Below, piece by piece: positions 20,205 through 29,714 of a stretch of 64,000 bases of DNA. This stretch comes from Chitinophaga sp. (lineage in GTDB: Bacteria > Bacteroidota > Bacteroidia > Chitinophagales > Chitinophagaceae): NCBI RefSeq assembly GCF_019236475.1, contig NZ_JAFAIX010000004.1, forward strand, positions 682,001 to 746,000. Direction: 5' to 3'. Made by a program: the position numbers and the translations under genes. Under the pieces are notes generated by a model. That model made no database searches. It was not told where the DNA came from and saw only the letters and a program-made list of their open reading frames with translations. Each line of letters begins with the position of its first letter. The stretch's first letter is position 1.

Positions 20205-21407
20205 ATGAATAGAGTAACACGATATGGCATTATTGTATTGAGCGCAACGGGTCTTTTCTCTTGCCAGCAGAAAAAGCCTGCTGCCAATCCCCCTACACCC
20301 GTTAACTTATATACGGTGGAAAGCCAAGAGGTGAGGTATTATGATAAATATCCTTCTACGGTGCAGGCCCTCAACCAGGTGAATATCGTTCCAACGACTA
20401 TTCAAGGCTATGTTACCGCTATCCTGGCGCATGATGGCAGCGACGTGCATAAAGGACAGTTACTCTATGAAATCGATAAAAGAATCTACCAAGCAGCCTA
20501 TGACCAAGCCCAGGCAAATCTGAAAGTAGCACAAGCCAACCAGGTACAGCAACAACAGGACGCCGACCGCTACGTGTACTTGAATAAATATAATGCGGTG
20601 GCCAAACAGGCATATGACCATGCCCTGGTAGCCTTGGAAACTGCCAAAAGCCAAACTAAAGCTGCTGAGGAAGTTGTTAAAACCGCTAAAACAAATCTGA
20701 ACTTCGCGAGTATATACGCTCCATTTGATGGTACTATCGGTATCAGCGCGGTGCGCTTGGGAACGGTGGTAGTAGGCGGACAAACTATTCTGAATACCAT
20801 CTCTACCAACGACCCCATGGCAGTGGATTTCCTGGTAAATGAAAAAGAGTTGATGAGTTTTGAACGCTTTAAGGCGGATAACAAAGCCATGCCGGATTCC
20901 CTTTTCACTTTGCAACTGCCAGATAATTCATTGTTCCCTTATCCTGGGAAGATTTCAGTGATTGATAGGGCGGTAGATCCGCAAACAGGTACCATTCGGG
21001 TGCGACTCGTATTCCCAAATCCGAAACATCTTTTGAAAGTGGGTATGAGCTGCGTGGTGCGTGTACGTAACGTAGAAACCACCCCACAGATGGTAGTACC
21101 AGGAAAAGCGGTGATTGAACAAATGGGTGAATATTTCCTGTATGTGGCTAAAGATACAGCGATAGTCCAAAAAACCACGAATGAGCCAGGAGCCGCTAAG
21201 GAACAAGATACCGTCAATAAGCCCCGCTGGCATGCTATCCAGAAGAAAGTGAAACTAGGACAAACAATAGGCGCCAACATGATTGTATTGTCCGGTGTTA
21301 AAGATGGAGATCAGATCATCATAGACGGTTTACAATCTATTCATGATGGCTCACTTATTTCCATAGGAGGTAAGAAGCATGGAGCTGATTCTACAAAAAT
21401 GAAATAA
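20205..21407 (+). CDS. RND efflux periplasmic adaptor (membrane fusion protein), lipoprotein
   Basis: A 400-aa protein. The lipoprotein signal ends LFSCQQKKPA (probable lipid Cys20). The barrel-sandwich/lipoyl halves (NIVPTTIQGYVTAILAHDGS, then NFASIYAPFDGTIGISAVRL) flank a helical hairpin rich in Ala, Gln and Lys. A beta-barrel (DFLVNEKELMSF) and a membrane-proximal domain (LLKVGMSCVVRVRN) follow. It bridges the inner-membrane RND pump and the TolC channel. Second gene of the efflux operon; the substrate is not deducible from sequence. Confidence 0.94.
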   Translation: MNRVTRYGIIVLSATGLFSCQQKKPAANPPTPVNLYTVESQEVRYYDKYPSTVQALNQVNIVPTTIQGYVTAILAHDGSDVHKGQLLYEIDKRIYQAAYDQAQANLKVAQANQVQQQQDADRYVYLNKYNAVAKQAYDHALVALETAKSQTKAAEEVVKTAKTNLNFASIYAPFDGTIGISAVRLGTVVVGGQTILNTISTNDPMAVDFLVNEKELMSFERFKADNKAMPDSLFTLQLPDNSLFPYPGKISVIDRAVDPQTGTIRVRLVFPNPKHLLKVGMSCVVRVRNVETTPQMVVPGKAVIEQMGEYFLYVAKDTAIVQKTTNEPGAAKEQDTVNKPRWHAIQKKVKLGQTIGANMIVLSGVKDGDQIIIDGLQSIHDGSLISIGGKKHGADSTKMK

Positions 21408-21435
21408 ATATTCGGCATAAAGACTCAGGCAGCGC

Positions 21436-24400
21436 ATGATTGCAAATACATTCATTAAAAGGCCCGTAACAGCAATTGTTGTATCCATTTTATTGGTACT
21501 GACAGGGAGTGTCTGTATCCTTAATCTGCCTGTCGATCAATATCCCGATATCACACCACCCGTTGTACAAATCAACGGACAGTACATCGGAGCCGATGCC
21601 CAGACAGTAGAGCAAACGGTGGCCACTCCTATAGAAAGCCAAGTAAACGGTACGCCCGGCATGGAATACATGCAGAGCAACAGTTCCAATAATGGAGGGA
21701 TGCAGGCAACCGTTACCTACAGTATAGGCACCAATATCGATATTGCTACACTAGATGTACAAAACCGTGTAAGCATTGCTACGCCGCTCATTCCAAGTGC
21801 GGCTACCCGACTGGGTTTGACGGTACGAGCCGTAAATCCCAGCATGCTCATGATGGTGGCCATCTACTCACCCAAAGGGACACACGATATCACTTTCCTG
21901 GACAACTATACGAATATCTTCATCCAGGATGCATTGTTACGTGTGCCAGGAGTAGGTACCATCAATAGTTTCGCCGATAACTTCAGTATGAGGGTCTGGA
22001 TGAATCCAGAGAAGATGGCGTCTTACAATATCACTCCCCAGGATGTCATTACTGCACTGAACACGCAGAACGTCCAAGTAGCCGCTGGTTCTGCCGGGGT
22101 GCCACCGCAATCTAAGTTGCAGACCTTCGAGCTGGGTATTCTTGTAAACGGGCGACTCAGTAAAGTATCAGAGTTTGAAAATATAATAGTGAAGACGATG
22201 CCAACCACTGGCGCCTTAGTCTACCTAAAGGATGTGGCGAGAGTGGAATTGGGCAAATTCAGTTTTTCCAGCAATTCCTTTGTAGACGGGCATCGTGCGT
22301 CCTATCTGCGTATATACCAAGCACCAGGCAGTAATGCCTTGAAAACAGCGGCAGGTATTTATAAAGAATTGGAAAACCTGAAACAGTTCTTTCCTTCGGA
22401 TGTAGAATACAAGGTGCCCTTTGAATCCGTTACCGTGGTGAAAGTATCCATGAGCGACGTAGTCATTACCTTGTTGATGACATTGGCGTTGGTGGCGATA
22501 GTAGTTTTCGTCTTCCTACAAAACTTCCGTTCTACGCTCATTCCCGTATTGGCCATCCCGGTTTCTATCTTCGGGACCTTCTGCTTCTTCATACCACTGG
22601 GCTTTACCATCAATACCCTGACCATGTTCGGATTTGTGTTGGCCATTGGTATTGTGGTAGACGACGCGATCATTGTGGTGGAAGCCGTACAACATTATAT
22701 GGATGAAAAGGGGATGTCGCCGAAGGAGGCGACCTACCACGCCATGAAAGATATATCCGCGCCCGTTATAGCCATTGCGCTCATACTGGCAGCGGTGTTT
22801 GTGCCGGTAGGGTTTATACCCGGTATCGTAGGCCGACTCTACCAACAATTTGCCATTACCATTGCTATCTCCGTTATCATCTCGGCATTCGTTGCATTGT
22901 CACTTACACCGGCGCTTTGTACGCTGTTACTGCATCCCAGCGATCCTGATCGGAAAGAAAAAGGTGTCGCGAAAATGTTTACCAGGTTTAACAATTGGTT
23001 CGATCGTATCACCAAAAGTTATGTCAAGGGCGTAGATCGGAGCATCAAACGATCAGCGGCTATTATCGTGTTACTCCTCCTCATCTGTGGTGCCGCTTAC
23101 TATTTGTTTAACCATAAATCATCTGGCTTCATTCCTTCAGAGGATGATGGTAACTTATATGTTACTTTCCAATTGCCGCCAGCCGCTTCCACTGCTCGTT
23201 CGGTGGATGTAATGAACCGATTGATGAAAGTGGTGACCACCACGCCAGGAGTGGCGCATTATGCTGCGTTGTCGGGCTTAAACGTGATCAATAACGCCTC
23301 CAACTCCAACTGTGGTACGATCTATCTGCAATTAAATCCATGGGATGAGCGTACCCGCAAAAGTGAAAAAGTGCCTGGCATCATTTCCGTGTTGCGCAAA
23401 AGGATTGCCGAAGCAGGCATCAACGACGCCAATGTGGAAGTCGTACAGCCGTCGCCGTTACCAGGCGTAGGTGCCACCGTGGGATTTAGCTTACAAATAG
23501 AACAACGCAGTACCAACGATGACCTGCACCAATTTGAAAATGTAGTCAATAAATTTGTAACAGAAGCTAATAAGAACCCCGCTATTGCAGGGGCTTACAG
23601 CTTTTATAATGCACATACGCCAGGATTCAATGTAACGGTAGATAGAGAAAAATGTGAAAAAATGGGCGCCGATATTGGCGACGTGTTTACCACAATTCAA
23701 GCGTTTATGGGCAGTATGTACATCAATGATTTTACGGTCTATAACCGTACCTTCCATGTGGTAGTGCAGGCAGACACGGCCTATCGAAATGTAATATCTG
23801 ATCTAAATAAATATTATGTCCGTAATTCATCCGGACAAATGATCCCCTTAGGAACACTTGTGAGTTATAAAACGGTGGAAACTTCTCCATTGATTTCCCA
23901 TTTCAATATCTTCCGTTCTGCAGAGATTGATGGTGCGTCTGGCGCGGGTTACAGCACATCGGAAACAATTGAAGCATTGAAAGAAGTCGCGGCAAAAACA
24001 TTGCCGGAAGGGTATGCATATGAATTCTCGGGATTGAGTTTTGAGGAGATAAAAGCAGGTTCCACTACTATTTATATTTTCCTTTTCTCCATCACCTTTG
24101 TATTCCTCTTCTTGTCTGCATTATACGAAAGTTGGTCGGTACCCTTCTCTGTTTTACTGGCGGTACCTATTGGTGTGTTTGGCGCTATTTTCACTTTATT
24201 CCTAGTGCCTAGCCTGACGAACAACGTATATGCGCAAATCGGTATGATTACATTGATCGGGTTGGCGGCGAAGAATGCCATCTTGATTGTGGAATTTGCC
24301 AAAGTGAGGGTAGACAGGGGAGAAGACCTGATACAATCCACCTTGGAAGCAGTAGGCTTGCGTTTGCGGCCTATTGTCATGACCTCTATGGCTTTCATCT

Positions 24401-24696
24401 TAGGGGTATTGCCATTGGTATTGGCGAGTGGCGCTGGTGCCGTTTCTCGTAGAACGATTGGCTTTACTGTATTGGGTGGTATGATTGCCGCCTCTACGAT
24501 TGCCATATTTGTGGTACCTGTGTTGTTTGTGGTGATTACGAGATTCTCTTATGGTAAGAAGAAGCTGGAATGGCTGAAAGCGAACCATGAAAGTTTGATG
24601 GAAAGAGCCAAGAAAATTGAACAGCAGGATATTGATCCAGAGTTGGAATTTGAAATCGAGCGATCCAGAGATTTTAATAAACCTGACAGCGAATGA
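21436..24696 (+). CDS. Efflux RND transporter permease (HAE1 type), first copy
   Basis: A 1086-aa inner-membrane proton antiporter of the AcrB/MexB family, of normal length. The start MIANTFIKRPVTAIV is the family N-terminus. The proton-relay residues are present: Asp409 and Asp410 in GIVVDDAIIVVE and Lys946 in GLAAKNAIL. The duplicated 6-TM halves and two large periplasmic loops are visible. The stop codon overlaps the next permease by ATGA, so the two are translationally coupled. Substrates are unknown; tandem pairs such as MdtB/MdtC assemble as mixed trimers. Confidence 0.96.
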   Translation: MIANTFIKRPVTAIVVSILLVLTGSVCILNLPVDQYPDITPPVVQINGQYIGADAQTVEQTVATPIESQVNGTPGMEYMQSNSSNNGGMQATVTYSIGTNIDIATLDVQNRVSIATPLIPSAATRLGLTVRAVNPSMLMMVAIYSPKGTHDITFLDNYTNIFIQDALLRVPGVGTINSFADNFSMRVWMNPEKMASYNITPQDVITALNTQNVQVAAGSAGVPPQSKLQTFELGILVNGRLSKVSEFENIIVKTMPTTGALVYLKDVARVELGKFSFSSNSFVDGHRASYLRIYQAPGSNALKTAAGIYKELENLKQFFPSDVEYKVPFESVTVVKVSMSDVVITLLMTLALVAIVVFVFLQNFRSTLIPVLAIPVSIFGTFCFFIPLGFTINTLTMFGFVLAIGIVVDDAIIVVEAVQHYMDEKGMSPKEATYHAMKDISAPVIAIALILAAVFVPVGFIPGIVGRLYQQFAITIAISVIISAFVALSLTPALCTLLLHPSDPDRKEKGVAKMFTRFNNWFDRITKSYVKGVDRSIKRSAAIIVLLLLICGAAYYLFNHKSSGFIPSEDDGNLYVTFQLPPAASTARSVDVMNRLMKVVTTTPGVAHYAALSGLNVINNASNSNCGTIYLQLNPWDERTRKSEKVPGIISVLRKRIAEAGINDANVEVVQPSPLPGVGATVGFSLQIEQRSTNDDLHQFENVVNKFVTEANKNPAIAGAYSFYNAHTPGFNVTVDREKCEKMGADIGDVFTTIQAFMGSMYINDFTVYNRTFHVVVQADTAYRNVISDLNKYYVRNSSGQMIPLGTLVSYKTVETSPLISHFNIFRSAEIDGASGAGYSTSETIEALKEVAAKTLPEGYAYEFSGLSFEEIKAGSTTIYIFLFSITFVFLFLSALYESWSVPFSVLLAVPIGVFGAIFTLFLVPSLTNNVYAQIGMITLIGLAAKNAILIVEFAKVRVDRGEDLIQSTLEAVGLRLRPIVMTSMAFILGVLPLVLASGAGAVSRRTIGFTVLGGMIAASTIAIFVVPVLFVVITRFSYGKKKLEWLKANHESLMERAKKIEQQDIDPELEFEIERSRDFNKPDSE

Positions 24697-27600
24697 TTGC
24701 CAGTACATTCATAAAAAGGCCGGTAACTGCGATCGTGATATCTATTGTACTCACGATGTCAGGGCTGATTTGTATGTACAACCTGCCGCTGGATCAGTTT
24801 CCCAAGATTACGCCTCCTGGTGTGAATATCTCTGCCAATTATACCGGTGCAGATGCGCAAACAGTAGAACAAACCGTGACCATTCCTATAGAAGAACAGG
24901 TAAATGGGGTGCCAGGTATGATGTATATGCAGAGTACCAATACGCAAACAGGATCTGCCAATATTAGTGTAACCTTTGACGTGGGTACTAATGTCAATAT
25001 TGCCACTTTGAATGTGCAGAATAGGGTGGGGCTGGCATCGCCTATATTGCCATCAGTGGTGAGTTTGCTCGGAGTAACTGTGCGTGCGCGCAATCCCGAT
25101 CAGCTCATGAACCTGGCCATCTATTCCCCGAAAGGCACCCATGATATCACTTTCCTAGACAACTATACCACCACTTTCATCGTGGATGCGCTCTTGCGCG
25201 TGCCCGGTGTAGGAGACGTACAATCCCGCGGTAATCCCTTCAGTATGCGTATCTGGATGGACCCCAAGAAGATGGCCTCCTATGGCTTAATGCCGGCCGA
25301 TGTGATCACGGCATTACAGCATCAGAATGTTTACATCGCTGCCGGTGCGGTGGGGGCTCCTCCACAACCTACTACGCAAACGAGGGAATATACTATCCTG
25401 GTAAATAGTATGCTGAGCAAACCAGAACAGTATGAGCGCGTCATTGTGAAGTCCATTCCATCTACTGGTGAGTTGATCTACCTGAAAGATATCGCCAGGG
25501 TAACTTTAGGGCAGTTTAACTATGGTAATAAAGGCTTTGCAGATGGCAGGCGTGCTACCACCGTGATGGTGTACCAGTCGCCTACTAGCAACGCTTTGCA
25601 AACCGCCGAGAATGTATACGCCGCATTGGCCCAATTGAAAAAGTCATTTCCACCGGATGTAGATTTTGCGGTGCCATTTGAGAACGTAACCATTATTAAA
25701 GTATCCATTCAAGAAGTAGTAAAAACCCTCTTCGAAGCGTTGGCGCTAGTAGTGGTGGTGGTATTCTTGTTTTTACAGAACTGGCGTTCCGCGATTATTC
25801 CCATCATTGCGATACCAGTATCCATCATTAGTACATTTATATTGTTCATCCCGTTAGGGTTTACGATTAACACGCTTACCTTATTTGGGTTTGTATTGGC
25901 GATTGGGATAGTGGTAGACGACGCCATTATTGTAGTGGAAGCCGTACAGCATTTTATAGATAAAGAACATATGTCGCCCAAAGAGGCCACCTATCGGGCT
26001 ATGAAGGAAATATCAGCGCCAGTGGTGGCTATTGCGCTCATATTGGCATCTGTGTTTGTGCCGGTAGGATTTATTCCCGGTATTACCGGAAAGCTGTATC
26101 AGCAGTTCGCGATCACCATTGCCATATCGGTGGTATTGTCGGCCTTTACGGCTTTATCCTTAACTCCAGCTTTGTGTACCTTATTACTTCGTCCTTCCCA
26201 TATTGACGAACATTCGAAAGGCATTAAAAAATTCTTCTTCAAGTTCAACAGTTGGTTTGATCGTACAACCATCCAGTATTCCGAAGGGGTGAAAAAATGT
26301 ATTAAGAACTCACTGCTGGTAGTGCTTACGTTGGTATGTATTTGTCTGGGTGCGATTTTCCTCTTTAAACAAAAGCCATCTGGCTTCATTCCCTCGGAGG
26401 ATGGAGGACGGGTATTGATAGGCATCCAGTTGCCGGAAGGTACTGCTACTACCCAAACGGAAATGGTATTGGAGAAAGTAATGAAAATAGTGGCAGAAAC
26501 GCCTGGGGTACTGCATTACAATGCCATATCGGGAATGAACGTATTGAGTGGTGGCGCCACTTCAAATGGCGCCAGTATCTTCTGCATGTTGAAGCCTTGG
26601 GATGAACGTACTACCGAGGAAACGCAGATTCCGGGGATCATGGGCGTCATCAAAAAAAGGATTGCAGCAGCAGGTATTAAGAATGCCAGTATTACCGTGA
26701 ATGCCTCCCCGGCTATCAGGGGATTGGGTACAGCCGCTGGTTTTAGCATGCAGGTAGAGCAAGGTAATACCAGCGATGATATTCATGCCTTCGAAGCCGT
26801 GATGAATAAATTTGTGGCCGCATTGAAAAAAGAGCCGGCTACCTCCACGGCCTATTGCAATTATACGGCGCATACACCAGCGTTTGAGCTATCGCTCGAC
26901 AGAGAGAAGTGTCAGAAGTTGGGTGTGAACGTCGCTGACGTATTCAGTACGATACAGGGTTATATGGGTAGCAGATTGGTGGGCAACTTTACCTTGTATA
27001 ACCGTACTTACAGAGCCATTGTACAATCGGACACCACTACCCGTGCGCTTATTAGCGATTTGGAGAAATATTATGTACGTAACTCTGCAGGGGAGATGCT
27101 CCCATTGAGTACGCTAGTCAATTATAAACCTATTTCCACGGCGCCATTGATTACGCACTTCAACATCTTCCGATCTGCTGAGGTGGATGGTTCCACGCCG
27201 GCAGGATATAGTACCGGACAGAGTATCGCCACTTTGAAAGAAGTAGCCGCTAAGGTATTGCCACGGGGATATACCTACGAATTTTCGGGGCTTAGCTACC
27301 AGGAAATCCAAGCAGGCTCGATGACGGTTTATATCTTCCTATTTTCTATCATCTTCGTATTCCTGTTTCTGGCGGCGTTGTATGAAAGTTGGTCTGTTCC
27401 CTTATCAGTGATGCTGGCGGTGCCTATCAGTGCATTCGGCGCTATCTTCGCGTTGACTACCATGCCGGCATTATCCAATAACGTATATGCACAGATCGGT
27501 TTGATTACATTGATTGGTTTGTCTGCCAAGAATGCTATTTTGATTGTCGAATTTGCCAAAGTGAGAGTAGATCGTGGGGAAGACCTGATTCAATCCACCA

Positions 27601-27932
27601 TTGCGGCTGTACGACTCCGTTTACGCCCCATTATCATGACTTCCCTGGCCTTTATACTCGGGGTGATGCCCATGGTGCTGGCTTCTGGCGCTGGTGCACA
27701 GTCCCGCAAGACGATTGGAGTGACCGTGCAGGGTGGTATGGTGGCGTCTTCCTGTATTGCTATCTTCATTGTGCCAGTACTGTTTGTGATATTTACCCGA
27801 TTGAGCTATGGTAAAAAGAAATTAGCATGGTTGAAAGCGAATCATGAACTGCTCATGGAGAAGGAGCGGAAAGTGGAATCGTTGAGTATCGATCCTGAAC
27901 TGGAGTATGATATTGCGCAAGGGAAAAAATAA
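24693..27932 (+). CDS. Efflux RND transporter permease (HAE1 type), second copy
   Basis: A 1079-aa paralogue of the preceding permease, with the same start (MIASTFIKRPVTAIV) and the same proton-relay residues (Asp409, Asp410, Lys946). Because both copies keep the relay, neither looks like an inactive partner. The periplasmic porter loops differ more than the membrane segments, as expected if the two copies contribute different substrate surfaces in a heterotrimer. It overlaps the first copy by 4 bp and is the last gene of the operon; I see no strong hairpin in the 92 bp before the next gene. Confidence 0.96.
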   Translation: MIASTFIKRPVTAIVISIVLTMSGLICMYNLPLDQFPKITPPGVNISANYTGADAQTVEQTVTIPIEEQVNGVPGMMYMQSTNTQTGSANISVTFDVGTNVNIATLNVQNRVGLASPILPSVVSLLGVTVRARNPDQLMNLAIYSPKGTHDITFLDNYTTTFIVDALLRVPGVGDVQSRGNPFSMRIWMDPKKMASYGLMPADVITALQHQNVYIAAGAVGAPPQPTTQTREYTILVNSMLSKPEQYERVIVKSIPSTGELIYLKDIARVTLGQFNYGNKGFADGRRATTVMVYQSPTSNALQTAENVYAALAQLKKSFPPDVDFAVPFENVTIIKVSIQEVVKTLFEALALVVVVVFLFLQNWRSAIIPIIAIPVSIISTFILFIPLGFTINTLTLFGFVLAIGIVVDDAIIVVEAVQHFIDKEHMSPKEATYRAMKEISAPVVAIALILASVFVPVGFIPGITGKLYQQFAITIAISVVLSAFTALSLTPALCTLLLRPSHIDEHSKGIKKFFFKFNSWFDRTTIQYSEGVKKCIKNSLLVVLTLVCICLGAIFLFKQKPSGFIPSEDGGRVLIGIQLPEGTATTQTEMVLEKVMKIVAETPGVLHYNAISGMNVLSGGATSNGASIFCMLKPWDERTTEETQIPGIMGVIKKRIAAAGIKNASITVNASPAIRGLGTAAGFSMQVEQGNTSDDIHAFEAVMNKFVAALKKEPATSTAYCNYTAHTPAFELSLDREKCQKLGVNVADVFSTIQGYMGSRLVGNFTLYNRTYRAIVQSDTTTRALISDLEKYYVRNSAGEMLPLSTLVNYKPISTAPLITHFNIFRSAEVDGSTPAGYSTGQSIATLKEVAAKVLPRGYTYEFSGLSYQEIQAGSMTVYIFLFSIIFVFLFLAALYESWSVPLSVMLAVPISAFGAIFALTTMPALSNNVYAQIGLITLIGLSAKNAILIVEFAKVRVDRGEDLIQSTIAAVRLRLRPIIMTSLAFILGVMPMVLASGAGAQSRKTIGVTVQGGMVASSCIAIFIVPVLFVIFTRLSYGKKKLAWLKANHELLMEKERKVESLSIDPELEYDIAQGKK

Positions 27933-28024
27933 TTGATTTCTTATTGCAGATTATCCTTATATCAGAACGCTGCTTGCGGAGAAAATAACCTATATTCACC
28001 GCATAAACTGCGGAGATTAATAAC

Positions 28025-29140
28025 ATGTACGTTCACGAACTTAAAAAATGGCCTCAATTCAGATGGGACTCTATGGCTATTACGCCATTGCTGGTGACTG
28101 TACGTCATCGGCAGGGACGTGTGTTAGGACATATGGAGGCCCTTGGATTTGAATTACAATCAGAAGCGAACCTGGAGATTTTGACCCTTGATGTGGTTAA
28201 GTCCAGCGAAATAGAAGGAGAGTTACTGAATAAAGAGCAGGTACGCTCATCCATTGCGCGCCATCTAGGGATGGAAATCGGCGGAATGGTACCAGCAGAC
28301 CGACATGTAGACGGAATAGTTGAAATGATGCTGGATGCTACTCAAAACTATCATTTTCCCCTCACAGTTGAGCGCCTGTATGGGTGGCATGCGGCAATGT
28401 TTCCTACTGGGTACAGCGGCATGTATAAGATACAGACAGGTTCGTGGAGGAATAATCCGAAAGATGATCCTATGCGCGTAGTGTCAGGAGGAAAAGGAAG
28501 GGAGCTAGTGCATTTTCAAGCTCCTGATGCGGATAGACTAGAGGAGGAGATGCACAAGTTACTAACCTGGTTTAATCAGAATAGTACGCTGGATCCTGTC
28601 ATTAAAGCCGCAATAGCACATTTATGGTTTGTGACTATTCACCCATTTGATGACGGTAACGGAAGGATTACCCGTGCGATTACTGATATGCTACTGGCGC
28701 GTGGAGACGGAAGCTCACAGCGGTTTTATAGTATGTCTGCTCAGATTCGCATTGAAAGAAAAGCTTACTACGACATACTTGAGAAAACGCAGAAAGGTTC
28801 TTTGGATATAACAGACTGGCTTATGTGGTTTCTTGAATGTTTAGACCGGGCGCTAGATGCTACAGTTAATACTTTGGTGATTGTGTTTAGAAAAGCGAAT
28901 TTCTGGAAGAAATCTGCTTCGCTACATCTAAATAAAAGGCAGGTACAAGTGTTGAACAAACTCCTGGATGGTTTTGAAGGTAAACTTACTTCTGCGAAAT
29001 GGGCCAAAATTGCTAAATGCTCACAAGATACGGCTTTGCGTGATATTCAACAGTTGCTGGACGCACAGGTATTAATGAAAGAATCGGCAGGTGGGAGGAG
29101 TACGAGTTATATAGTGAATGAAACGATGTTTGAGCTTTAG
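28025..29140 (+). CDS. Fic family protein (AMP-transferase type) with DUF4172-like N-terminus and winged-helix tail
   Basis: A 371-aa protein. The Fic core motif HPFDDGNGRITR begins at His206, so the catalytic His, Asp/Asn pocket and Arg are intact. An N-terminal inhibitory motif, S60-x3-E64-G65 (SSEIEG), is present; in class II Fic enzymes this helix blocks the active site. The first 100 residues resemble the DUF4172 extension. The C-terminal 80 residues (QVQVLNKLLDGFEGKLTSAK, CSQDTALRDIQQLLDAQVL) look like a winged helix that could bind DNA. I infer a self-inhibited AMPylase of an unknown target, possibly autoregulatory. No antitoxin-like gene is adjacent. Confidence 0.9.
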   Translation: MYVHELKKWPQFRWDSMAITPLLVTVRHRQGRVLGHMEALGFELQSEANLEILTLDVVKSSEIEGELLNKEQVRSSIARHLGMEIGGMVPADRHVDGIVEMMLDATQNYHFPLTVERLYGWHAAMFPTGYSGMYKIQTGSWRNNPKDDPMRVVSGGKGRELVHFQAPDADRLEEEMHKLLTWFNQNSTLDPVIKAAIAHLWFVTIHPFDDGNGRITRAITDMLLARGDGSSQRFYSMSAQIRIERKAYYDILEKTQKGSLDITDWLMWFLECLDRALDATVNTLVIVFRKANFWKKSASLHLNKRQVQVLNKLLDGFEGKLTSAKWAKIAKCSQDTALRDIQQLLDAQVLMKESAGGRSTSYIVNETMFEL

Positions 29141-29303
29141 TAATTGTAGACCATATTCACCTTATTATGATGCGGGCTGTAATGCAATAATATCAAGGGG
29201 AAAGCATGTTTGGTTCGAGCCCACTATCCTCCACGCAGCGTGTATCCTTTCAACCACCATATCGGTGTCTCCTTAAATCCCCACAATACTCCTATTTCCC
29301 GCC

Positions 29304-29327
29304 ACAAATAAAGTTACCTTTATTTGT
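29304..29327. promoter_or_regulatory. Palindrome upstream of the YciI/ECF sigma pair
   Basis: A perfect inverted repeat: ACAAATAAAG, TTAC, CTTTATTTGT. It lies 51 bp before the YciI-like start. It may be an operator or a 5'-UTR hairpin. The 237-bp gap around it, after the Fic gene, holds no coding frame that I can support. Confidence 0.45.
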
Positions 29328-29377
29328 CCCCTTGGGAGCAATTCATTCGTCATGAGGATGAATTTAAAATTTAAAGT

Positions 29378-29713
29378 ATGAAAGAGTTCGTATTAATTTT
29401 CCGACTAGATGATCCTGGACACATGAAACCTTCTCCTGAGCAAATGCAGGAAAGAATGAACTGGCTCGCTGGCATTGCTGCGCAGAACAAACTGGCTGAC
29501 AAAGGAAATACCTTGTCTGTTACCAGCGGCAGAACGGTTAAACCCGGAAATATCGTTACCGATGGGCCTTACACAGAAATCAAAGAGTTCATCAGTGGCT
29601 ATATCGTGGTGAAAACCGACACCATCGAAGAAGCGGTGGAATTGGCGAAAGGTAACCCCATCTTCAAACTGGGAGGGAATATTGAAGTAAGAGAAGTGAT
29701 TAAACGCGATTAA
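29378..29713 (+). CDS. YciI-like (DGPF-domain) protein
   Basis: A 111-aa dimeric alpha/beta-barrel type protein with the DGPF-family signature DGPYTEIKEFISGYIVVK and a core resembling YCII-related proteins. The biochemical role of this family is not established. Its gene ends one base before an ECF sigma factor of the ECF42 type; that pairing is a known genomic hallmark of ECF42. The pair is very likely co-transcribed, and DGPF genes are typical targets of their own sigma factor. Confidence 0.88.
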   Translation: MKEFVLIFRLDDPGHMKPSPEQMQERMNWLAGIAAQNKLADKGNTLSVTSGRTVKPGNIVTDGPYTEIKEFISGYIVVKTDTIEEAVELAKGNPIFKLGGNIEVREVIKRD

Positions 29714-29714
29714 A

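Noticed and set aside
29213..29223. GGTTCGAGCCC, a possible further tRNA T-arm relic after the Fic gene
   Set aside because: Only the generic T-loop consensus matches; the acceptor end and flanks do not resemble tRNA-Lys.
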